Positions 1 to 5,575 of a DNA stretch of 5,788 nucleotides are shown piece by piece; within the stretch, counting starts at the first letter, position 1; each line of letters begins with the position of its first letter. Made by a program: the position numbers and the translations under genes. The notes below the pieces were generated by a model. That model was not told the origin of the DNA, ran no database searches, and was given only the letters and a program-made list of their open reading frames with translations. Source of the DNA: Bacteroidales bacterium UBA1733 (GTDB lineage Bacteria > Bacteroidota > Bacteroidia > Bacteroidales > UBA3663); NCBI GenBank assembly GCA_002315795.1, contig DCIF01000118.1, positions 15,305 to 21,092 on the forward strand. The letters run 5' to 3'.

Positions 1-1034
1 GCGCTGTCACGTGGAGCCTCCAGACGCTTATCTACCAGCTTCAGGATGTGCCAGCCGAACTGCGTCTCAAAAGGCTTGGTCAGTTCACCTTTCTCCTTGA
101 GCGAGAAAGCCGCATCGAGCCATTCCTGAGGGAAACGTGAAGCGCGACTGATATAGTTATACACGCCGCCATTCTGTGCCGATCCCTGGTCATCGCTTGT
201 CTCCAGACATACCTTAGCGAAGTCGGCACCAGCAACAAGAACCTGATAGATCGAATCGATCTCGGCCTTCAGGTCCTTTGGTTCCACACCCAGGCCACGC
301 TGACGCAGCTTCATGATATGTGCCACCTGCACCTCGCCTTCGCTCTGACGCTTGTCGAACACCTTGATCAGATGCCAGCCGAAGCTCGAACGTACTACCG
401 AAGTCTGTCCTACAGGGGTCGTGAAAGCGGCCTGCTCAAATGGATAGACCATCTGTAGCGAACTGAAGTATCCCAGATCTCCGGCATTCATCCTGGCCGA
501 TGGATCCTGACTGTAGTTACGAGCCAGACTGTCAAAGCTGGCTCCCTGCTCCACTTCGTGCTGATAACCGAGTATCACCTGATACAGACTGTCGGCCACC
601 TCAGCCGGCGTCTCACTGTTACAGGTCAGGAGCAGATGCGAGGCTTTCACCTCCCACTTACGACGCGCATACGCTTCGTGGAGCAGACTGTCTCCCCAAC
701 CCTGCATGGTCAGATAAGGCTCGGCCAACTGCTTGCGATAGCCTGCCAGTTCGTCCTTATAAGCCTGTGTGGTATCTACGCCCTGTGCATAGCCTTCGCT
801 CACCTTCAGACGGTAGTTGATGAAGAGATCCACATATTCGTCAAACGACTTATCCTCCAGACTCTCCAGCTGGTTGTTCTTATAGTAGAAGTACTGGAAT
901 TCAGATTGCTTGACGTCACGGCCACCGATGCTGAACAGCACCGGATCTTTCTTATCGTTCTTTGCCGCCATCGTCTGTGGCAGCGCACTCATCACCAGAA
1001 GGAGTGTAAGCAGTTGGAGTATTGTTGTTTTCAT
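1..1034 (-). CDS. Exported parvulin-type peptidylprolyl isomerase, C-terminus cut by window edge
   Basis: This is a periplasmic or outer-membrane-route folding factor of the SurA/PrsA kind, which catalyses prolyl cis-trans isomerisation and chaperones exported proteins. The reading frame stays open from the ATG at 1034 to the left edge, giving 344 codons with no stop. Residues 1-24 form a Sec signal peptide: Lys2, a Leu-rich core, then QTMAA before a charged stretch. There is no lipobox cysteine. Residues 31-125 form a helical SurA-like N-region. Two rotamase (PPIC) domains follow. Domain 1, about 129-229, has SHLLL with His133, SQDPSA with Asp177, GDLGYF (185-190) and FGWHLIKV with His221. 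Domain 2, about 236-336, has AHIM with His239, NGG (288-290) and FGWHILKL with His329. Domain 2 lacks the GDLG-F motif, so domain 1 looks more canonical. The start fits the signal peptide and the promoter 65 nt upstream. No Shine-Dalgarno is present (CTCAAAACA precedes ATG). The family is clear; the client proteins are unknown. Confidence 0.93.
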   Translation of the reverse strand, partial: MKTTILQLLTLLLVMSALPQTMAAKNDKKDPVLFSIGGRDVKQSEFQYFYYKNNQLESLEDKSFDEYVDLFINYRLKVSEGYAQGVDTTQAYKDELAGYRKQLAEPYLTMQGWGDSLLHEAYARRKWEVKASHLLLTCNSETPAEVADSLYQVILGYQHEVEQGASFDSLARNYSQDPSARMNAGDLGYFSSLQMVYPFEQAAFTTPVGQTSVVRSSFGWHLIKVFDKRQSEGEVQVAHIMKLRQRGLGVEPKDLKAEIDSIYQVLVAGADFAKVCLETSDDQGSAQNGGVYNYISRASRFPQEWLDAAFSLKEKGELTKPFETQFGWHILKLVDKRLEAPRDS

Positions 1035-1049
1035 TGTTTTGAGATTTCT

Positions 1050-1082
1050 TGTGTGCACGCTCATGATGCGCTTTCGCACACA
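1050..1082 (-). promoter_or_regulatory. Predicted 5'-leader hairpin of the PPIase mRNA
   Basis: Read on the minus strand, TGTGTGC (1076-1082) can pair with GCACACA (1050-1056) over 7 bp. Just inside, GCGC can pair with GCGT for 4 more pairs around an ATCATGA loop, leaving a GAAA bulge on the 5' side. A perfect 10-bp palindrome, ACACGCGTGT (1080-1089), overlaps its 5' edge and would compete with it. The structure would lie between the predicted transcription start and the ATG, ending 15 nt before the start codon. Pairing was found by eye and no folding energy was computed. A regulatory role is inference. Confidence 0.35.
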
Positions 1083-1098
1083 CGCGTGTAAAACGGGG

Positions 1099-1130
1099 CA
1101 AATATACTTCTTTTTCCCGACATGACCAAA
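1099..1130 (-). promoter_or_regulatory. Bacteroidetes-type promoter for the PPIase gene
   Basis: On the minus strand the -33 element TTTG (1127-1130) is followed after exactly 20 nt by TATATTTG (1099-1106). This is a full match to the TAnnTTTG -7 element used by the Bacteroidetes primary sigma factor. Transcription would start near 1092, leaving a leader of about 58 nt before the ATG at 1034. The -33 element directly abuts the TAA stop of the acyltransferase gene (1131-1133), so the PPIase has its own promoter even though it follows in the same direction. Confidence 0.65.
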
Positions 1131-2264
1131 TTATTCGATATTTTTAACAAACGTGCAACGTCTTTTTACACGCTTTGGCTCGAAGCCGACCCACAGGTTC
1201 TGAACTTTCACATTCGTCTCCAGCTCATTGGTCGTCTCTACCCATTTGTAGCCATACTTGATAAATTCTGGTATCAGTTCGGTAAATAGCAGCGCATTCA
1301 CTCCCTTGCCCTGATAATCGGGATGGATACCCACCAGCAGCAGCTCGCACGTATCGGTCTGATGTCGCATAAACAGGGTCTTGAGCAACGGGATCCAGCC
1401 AAAAGGCCAAAGACTACCCTTCGCCTTCTGCAGCGCGCGACTCAGCGACGGATTGGCCACGCCAAACGCCACCATTCTGTTCTCCTGATCTACGATAAAA
1501 CGGATATGGTCATTACGCACCTGTGGCAGGAAATAACCGATGTAGTAATCGATCTGAGCAGGCGACAACGGTGCCGTACCATACAGTGGTGCATAGCATT
1601 CGTTATACAGGTCGAAGAGGGGTCTGCCCCACTCTCTGACAGCCTGCTTCGTATTGGTGATCTTCACCACACGCAGTCCGAATTTCTGCTTCACGATCTC
1701 TCCGATGCGCTTGTATTTCTCCGGAATACCATCGATCATGGCCATCCTGTACTCATTCCAGAAAGCCTCCTGCCGCATGCCGTAGGCCGCATAATGCTCC
1801 TGATAGTAAGCGTGGTTATAGATACCTACGGCCGTACACAGCTGGTCGAAACCTTCTATCAGACAGCCTTCCATATCCATGTCGGTAAATCCCATCGGAC
1901 CCACCAGCTTCGTCATTCCGCGCTCCTTTCCCCAGCGCGTCACCGCTTCGAGCAGCGCATGGCTCACCTCATGGTCGTCAATAAAGTCGCAATAGCCGAA
2001 TCGGCAGCATCGTTCACCGGTCTTCTCGTTGACACGCGGATTGATGATACCAGCAATACGTCCTACCGGCTTTCCGTTACGGAGAGCCAGCAGGACGAGA
2101 GAGTCACAGAACTGCTGTGACGGATTGACTTTAGCGTCAAAGAGATCGACCTCAGAATCGACAATCGGAGGCACGTAGCAGTCATTGCCACGATACAGAT
2201 CTATGACAAAACGTGTAAACTTTCGCAGTTCAGCACGTGTCTTACATTCTTTCAGTTCAAGCAT
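1131..2264 (-). CDS. GNAT-fold N-acyltransferase, YghO-like, substrate unknown
   Basis: A 377-residue cytoplasmic protein of the acyl-CoA N-acyltransferase superfamily, with no signal peptide or clear membrane segment. The C-terminal half (about 195-375) holds the GNAT core. LLLVGIHPDYQGKGVNALLF (308-327) is the acyl-CoA pyrophosphate-binding motif A, and the downstream strand and helix run through KWVETTNELE (340-349). The usual QxxGxG/A signature here reads QGKGVN, with Asn at the last position. The N-terminal half (about 45-175) looks like a second, degenerate GNAT unit with LALRNGKPVGRIAGII (59-74) and the distinctive GPMGFTDMD (122-130). Length and layout resemble E. coli YghO, of unknown function, and unassigned Bacteroidetes acetyltransferases. 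The start ATG overlaps the end of the SulP gene in ATGCTTGA, which implies coupled translation. A lipid or sphingoid-base N-acyltransferase role is possible but unsupported by neighbours here. The fold is confident; the reaction is not. Confidence 0.9.
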   Translation of the reverse strand: MLELKECKTRAELRKFTRFVIDLYRGNDCYVPPIVDSEVDLFDAKVNPSQQFCDSLVLLALRNGKPVGRIAGIINPRVNEKTGERCCRFGYCDFIDDHEVSHALLEAVTRWGKERGMTKLVGPMGFTDMDMEGCLIEGFDQLCTAVGIYNHAYYQEHYAAYGMRQEAFWNEYRMAMIDGIPEKYKRIGEIVKQKFGLRVVKITNTKQAVREWGRPLFDLYNECYAPLYGTAPLSPAQIDYYIGYFLPQVRNDHIRFIVDQENRMVAFGVANPSLSRALQKAKGSLWPFGWIPLLKTLFMRHQTDTCELLLVGIHPDYQGKGVNALLFTELIPEFIKYGYKWVETTNELETNVKVQNLWVGFEPKRVKRRCTFVKNIE

Positions 2265-4089
2265 TATACTTGCGATGATGGGTCTCAGGATCCTCTACGA
2301 CCTCTCGGGCACGCGCCAGTGCACTGTTGATGTTGTCATAGATATTCTTGGCTCCCACCTCCTTATAGAGTGATGTATGTTCGATGACACGCATCACCTC
2401 CGGACGTACACCCGAGAGGATGACATGCATGTGGTCCTGATGACTCTTCTGTACGAAGAGCTCAAGGTTATGCAGACCGGTAGCATCGACGAATGGTACC
2501 TTGCGCATACGAATAATACGCACCTCTGGCGTCATCTGGGTCTCGAACATCGAAGTGGCTGCCAGTTCATCAAACTTGTTGGCAATACCGAAGAAGAATG
2601 GACCATCGATCTCATAGACCTGCACGCCATCAGGGATGTGCAGATGGTCGATCTCGAGGTTACCCGATGCCATATCCGTATCATCAGAGAGCGACACCTC
2701 ACCATTGAGCAGTGAGATGTGTGAGGTCGAAGCCACACGACGGAACAGCAGCAGTGCTGCCAGGATCAGACCGAACTCAATAGCGATTGTCAGGTCGAAG
2801 ATCACGGTCAACAGGAAGGTAACGATGAGTACCGAGACATCCGACTTCGGATTGTGCATCAACGCTCTGCAGGTACGCCAGCCACTCATGTTATATGATA
2901 CGATGATCAATACACCAGCCAGACAGGCCATAGGGATATAATTAGCGTAGGGCATCAGCACCAGGAGGATGAGCAGCAATACTACTGCATGCACGATACC
3001 AGCCACAGGAGTACGACCGCCGTTGTTGATGTTGGTCATCGTACGTGCGATGGCACCCGTAGCAGGGATACCGCCAAACATCGGACAAAGGATATTCGCA
3101 ATACCCTGACCAATGAGCTCGGTATTCGAGTTATGACGGTCACCGATCACACCGTCGGCCACAGCAGCAGAGAGCAAACTCTCAATCGCACCGAGAATGG
3201 CGATGGTGAACGCGATTGGCATCAGGTTACGCACCATGTCGTAAGTGATGGTAGGCACCACCATATCTGGCAGTTTTGCTTCAATCTCGTAACGGTCTCC
3301 GATGGTATCGATTCCATCAATTCCCAGGAAGTGCTTCATCACCAGCACCACCAGTGTCATGATGATGATGGCATAGAGCGAACCAGGGATCTTGTTCAGA
3401 CCCTTCACCTTACCTACTACTTTCGGCGTGAAACAGATGATCAGCACCGAAGCCAGAGCCACGATGAAGTTCCAGATGTTGAAGGTCTCAAAGTGCTGGA
3501 AGTAACAGATCCACTTACCAACGAAGTCGCCTGGCGTCTTCAGTGGTGCCATCAGCGTGCCACCTGTCTCAGGATCTATCACCACTTCTCCAGTCATAGG
3601 GTCTATCACACTCTGCTTCAGGCCGAACACGTCACCCATCTGTGTTGTGAAGATCGTCACCGCAATACCTGCGGTGAAGCCGATGATGATTGGATAAGGG
3701 ATAAACTTAATGACCGTACCCAGCTTGAATACACCCATCAGCACCAGCAGCACACCTGCCAGAATCGTAGCAATAGTCAGTCCCGTCAGGCCGTAAGCCG
3801 GATTGCTGACGATGCCGTAGATAATTACAATAAACGCACCGGTAGGACCACCGATCTGCACCTTGCTGCCACCCAGCAGCGAGATGATAAAACCTGCTAC
3901 GATGGCCGTAATGATACCTTCCTGTGGTGACACACCACTGGCAATACCAAAAGCAATGGCCAATGGCAGTGCCACGATACCTGTAATCAGACCTGCCAGC
4001 GCATCCTGGCTGAATTTCTGCTTGTCATAATCTTTCAAGCAGGTAAAGAACTTAGGTCTGAAGTCAACGAATTTCAAAACGTTTCGCAT
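2257..4089 (-). CDS. SulP/SLC26-family anion transporter with C-terminal STAS domain
   Basis: An inner-membrane anion transporter of 610 residues, the usual length for bacterial SulP proteins. Residues about 28-450 hold roughly a dozen hydrophobic segments. Family marks include QIGGPTGAF (78-86), the AIESLLSAAVADG stretch with Glu303 (301-313), RHNSNTELIGQG (318-329) and the GGIPATGAIARTMTNI run (339-354). A cytoplasmic STAS domain spans about 486-592, with the core VPFVDATGL (531-539) where the anti-sigma-antagonist loop would be. A hydrophilic loop at 157-192 is enlarged and holds an internal repeat. Known relatives move sulfate, bicarbonate or C4-dicarboxylates (BicA, DauA/YchM). No carbonic anhydrase or sulfate-assimilation gene is nearby, so the substrate is open. 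AAGGA lies 6 nt before the ATG and could act as a Shine-Dalgarno, unlike at the other starts. The gene follows upp by 80 bp without a convincing promoter and overlaps the acyltransferase gene by 8 bp, so all three are probably co-transcribed. Confidence 0.96.
   Translation of the reverse strand: MRNVLKFVDFRPKFFTCLKDYDKQKFSQDALAGLITGIVALPLAIAFGIASGVSPQEGIITAIVAGFIISLLGGSKVQIGGPTGAFIVIIYGIVSNPAYGLTGLTIATILAGVLLVLMGVFKLGTVIKFIPYPIIIGFTAGIAVTIFTTQMGDVFGLKQSVIDPMTGEVVIDPETGGTLMAPLKTPGDFVGKWICYFQHFETFNIWNFIVALASVLIICFTPKVVGKVKGLNKIPGSLYAIIIMTLVVLVMKHFLGIDGIDTIGDRYEIEAKLPDMVVPTITYDMVRNLMPIAFTIAILGAIESLLSAAVADGVIGDRHNSNTELIGQGIANILCPMFGGIPATGAIARTMTNINNGGRTPVAGIVHAVVLLLILLVLMPYANYIPMACLAGVLIIVSYNMSGWRTCRALMHNPKSDVSVLIVTFLLTVIFDLTIAIEFGLILAALLLFRRVASTSHISLLNGEVSLSDDTDMASGNLEIDHLHIPDGVQVYEIDGPFFFGIANKFDELAATSMFETQMTPEVRIIRMRKVPFVDATGLHNLELFVQKSHQDHMHVILSGVRPEVMRVIEHTSLYKEVGAKNIYDNINSALARAREVVEDPETHHRKYNA
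3553..3606 (-). repeat. Imperfect 27-bp tandem duplication inside the SulP gene
   Basis: Two adjacent nine-residue units, IDPMTGEVV (162-170) and IDPETGGTL (171-179), lie in the hydrophilic loop after the fifth or so membrane segment. The coding DNA is also similar: ATAGACCCTATGACTGG against ATAGATCCTGAGACAGG. The units share the IDPxTG core. The pattern looks like a short in-frame duplication that has diverged. Confidence 0.6.
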
Positions 4090-4128
4090 AACCGTTCCTT
4101 AAAATAACATAAATAACGCAATTGATAA

Positions 4129-4169
4129 ACCCTTCCTTGAGGGTACTTCTTTATCGGCTTTTCCCCGAT
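4129..4169 (-). terminator. Two small hairpins between upp and SulP, possible weak terminator or attenuator
   Basis: On the minus strand, immediately after the upp stop, ATCGG pairs with CCGAT around a 7-nt loop (4153-4169). Then ACCCT pairs with AGGGT around a 6-nt loop (4129-4144), followed by TTTATC. Each stem is only 5 bp and there is no long T-run, so full termination is unlikely. Partial termination, or protection of the upp mRNA 3' end, would fit. The rest of the 80-bp gap is AT-rich and shows no TAnnTTTG element with a correctly spaced -33 box. Confidence 0.25.
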
Positions 4170-4820
4170 TTATTCTTTTTCTCCGAAACAGAGGTCACCG
4201 GCATCACCCAGTCCTGGCACGATATACTTGTGCTGGTTGAGATACTCATCTACAGCGGCCACATAGAGGATCGTATCTTCTGGCAGACGCTCCTCCAGAT
4301 ACTCCAAAGCCTCTCGGCTGGCAATCACAGCACAGACAAACAGACGTTCCGGTGTTCCCTTTGGCATGAGAGCCTCCCAGGCCAACTGCATCGAGCCACC
4401 GGTAGCCAGCATCGGATCGCAGAGGATCAGTGTCTTACCATCGAGTCTTGGCGAAGAGATATACTCCACATGGATGTCAAAGTTCATATCGGCATCGGTC
4501 TTGCGATAAGCGCTTACAAAAGCGTTCTCAGCATCATCGAACACGCTCAGTACGCCCTCATGCAGAGGCAGACCAGCGCGGAGAATGGCACCTACTACCA
4601 ACTCGTTCTGTGGCAATGAGACCTCAGCTACGCCAAGCGGACTGGTAACGTCCTCGGTCTCGTAATCCAGTTCCTTACTGATCTCATAGGCCATCACCTG
4701 GCCGATACGCTCAATGTTCTTGCGGAAACGCATACGATCAGACTGTACGGTCACATCACGTAACTCGGCAATGTACTTGTTCACCACCGTGTTTGTCTTT
4801 GAGAAATCTATGATTTTCAT
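4170..4820 (-). CDS. upp: Uracil phosphoribosyltransferase
   Basis: UPRT converts uracil and PRPP to UMP and pyrophosphate in the cytoplasm, the key step of uracil salvage. The 216 residues match the family length. Visible marks are VVGAILRAGLPLHEGV (75-90), the PRPP-binding loop LILCDPMLATGGS (131-143), and the C-terminal uracil-binding YIVPGLGDAGDLCFG (199-213). All key positions appear intact. The N-terminus (MKIIDF...NKYIAELRDVTVQSDRMRFR) aligns with other Bacteroidetes UPRTs from memory. The frame stays open upstream to an ATG at 4931. I reject that longer start because the predicted promoter lies inside the extension and the added residues do not resemble UPRT. There is no Shine-Dalgarno: CCCAAGG abuts the ATG. 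The gene is probably first in a unit with SulP and the acyltransferase, and is transcribed away from the esterase gene. Confidence 0.98.
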   Translation of the reverse strand: MKIIDFSKTNTVVNKYIAELRDVTVQSDRMRFRKNIERIGQVMAYEISKELDYETEDVTSPLGVAEVSLPQNELVVGAILRAGLPLHEGVLSVFDDAENAFVSAYRKTDADMNFDIHVEYISSPRLDGKTLILCDPMLATGGSMQLAWEALMPKGTPERLFVCAVIASREALEYLEERLPEDTILYVAAVDEYLNQHKYIVPGLGDAGDLCFGEKE

Positions 4821-4865
4821 CCTTGGGTATATTGATATAATAAGTATTTCTGCCAAAAAACACTG

Positions 4866-4896
4866 CAAAAATAGTTCTTTTTTTCCGCTCTGCAAA
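4866..4896 (-). promoter_or_regulatory. Bacteroidetes-type promoter for upp
   Basis: On the minus strand TTTG (4893-4896) is followed after 19 nt by TATTTTTG (4866-4873), a full match to TAnnTTTG. Transcription would start near 4860, giving a leader of about 40 nt before the upp ATG at 4820. This placement supports the 216-residue start over the longer open frame. An A-rich tract (GGAAAAAAAGAA) fills the spacer. Confidence 0.65.
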
Positions 4897-4913
4897 ATAA
4901 ATGGCGCACAACT

Positions 4914-4945
4914 ATTGCTTTTTCCTTGCAAATTGACTAACTTTG
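4914..4945 (+). promoter_or_regulatory. Bacteroidetes-type promoter for the UPF0227 esterase gene
   Basis: ATTG (4914-4917) supplies a -33 TTG and is followed after 20 nt by TAACTTTG (4938-4945), a full match to TAnnTTTG. Transcription would start near 4951, leaving a leader of about 28 nt before the ATG at 4979. An inverted pair GCAAA (4928-4932) and TTTGC (4942-4946) flanks the -7 region and could be part of an operator, though it is short enough to be chance. The promoter is back to back with that of upp. Confidence 0.6.
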
Positions 4946-4957
4946 CATCGCATAGTT

Positions 4958-4977
4958 GCTAAAATTCGCTAAAATTC
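4958..4977 (+). repeat. Perfect 10-bp tandem repeat in the esterase leader
   Basis: GCTAAAATTC occurs twice with no gap (4958-4967 and 4968-4977), one base before the ATG at 4979. It makes up most of the predicted 5' leader, at the place a ribosome would contact. The repeat itself is certain; any function is inference. Confidence 0.8.
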
Positions 4978-4978
4978 A

Positions 4979-5575
4979 ATGAAAAAGATACTTTACATTC
5001 ACGGCTTCAGCAGTGCAGGAAGCACCGGAACCGCCACCAATCTGCGTAATTATCTATACGACTACGGCGTCACCGTCGTCTCTCCTGACGTACCGGTCTC
5101 TCCTGCCGAAGCGCTCCCTTTCCTACGCGAGTTCACTGCTGCCGAACAGCCAGACCTCATCATCGGCACCTCTATGGGTGCCATGTACGCCGAACTTCTC
5201 AAAGGCTATACACGCATCTGCGTCAACCCTTCATTCCACATGGCCAAACTGCTCACTTTCAAGTGGCTTGGCAAAAACGTAGAGTTCCAGAACAAACGTC
5301 AGGACGGCGCGAAGACTTTCAAGGTCGATAAGCAGATGGTAGCCGAATTCAAGGAGGTCGAGAAACTCAGTCTGAAGGACATCACCCCTGACGAGAAGAC
5401 AAAAATATGGGGTCTCTTCGGAAAAGATGACCCCATGGTAAATTGTCGTGACGAGTTCCAGAAAGCTTACGGCAAAGAGCATTTCCGCATCATCGAAGGC
5501 GAACACCGTCTTAACGACACGATGGTGAAGCGTGACCTCCTGCCGCTCATCAAGGAGCTGCTGGAACTTAAATAA
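4979..5575 (+). CDS. UPF0227/YqiA-type alpha/beta-hydrolase, predicted esterase
   Basis: A 198-residue cytoplasmic alpha/beta-hydrolase like E. coli YqiA, which has esterase activity on short acyl esters but an unsettled physiological role. The order of motifs is typical. The first strand leads into LYIHGFSSAGST (5-16), which helps form the oxyanion hole. The nucleophile elbow is IIGTSMGAMYA (61-71) with Ser65. The acid is in FGKDDPMVN (147-155), Asp150 or Asp151. The catalytic His176 lies in IEGEHRLND (172-180). All three catalytic parts are present and the length matches the family, so the gene should be intact. There is no signal peptide. The ATG follows a tandem AT-rich repeat with no Shine-Dalgarno. 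The gene stands alone on the plus strand, divergent from upp, and its TAA overlaps the end of the convergent permease gene. Confidence 0.92.
   Translation: MKKILYIHGFSSAGSTGTATNLRNYLYDYGVTVVSPDVPVSPAEALPFLREFTAAEQPDLIIGTSMGAMYAELLKGYTRICVNPSFHMAKLLTFKWLGKNVEFQNKRQDGAKTFKVDKQMVAEFKEVEKLSLKDITPDEKTKIWGLFGKDDPMVNCRDEFQKAYGKEHFRIIEGEHRLNDTMVKRDLLPLIKELLELK

Noticed and set aside
558..1091. Plus-strand open frame of 177 codons opposite the PPIase gene
   Set aside because: It is a shadow of a gene with a signal peptide and two rotamase domains. Its Leu/Val-rich part mirrors that coding strand, and it runs through the PPIase promoter and leader.
1323..2120. Plus-strand open frame of 265 codons opposite the acyltransferase gene
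   Set aside because: It is antisense to a gene with a recognisable GNAT motif, has no promoter and shows no family resemblance.
2989..3930. Long plus-strand open frame of 313 codons opposite the SulP gene
   Set aside because: It lies wholly antisense to an intact SulP gene. Its product is rich in His, Arg, Thr and Asp with no domain or hydrophobic core, as expected from the complement of a strongly biased membrane-protein gene.
4090..4128. Possible SulP promoter with TATTTATG before the ATG
   Set aside because: It misses one base of TAnnTTTG and has no TTG 19-21 nt upstream, and AT-rich sequence here makes such partial matches likely.
4821..4931. Upstream in-frame extension of upp by 37 codons
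   Set aside because: The predicted upp promoter (4866-4896) lies inside the extension, and the added residues are unlike any UPRT. The 216-residue start fits the family.
4714..4962. Plus-strand open frame of 82 codons across the upp start and promoter region
   Set aside because: It overlaps the 5' end of upp antisense and both promoters, and the product is low-complexity Ile/Phe/Lys sequence without a domain.
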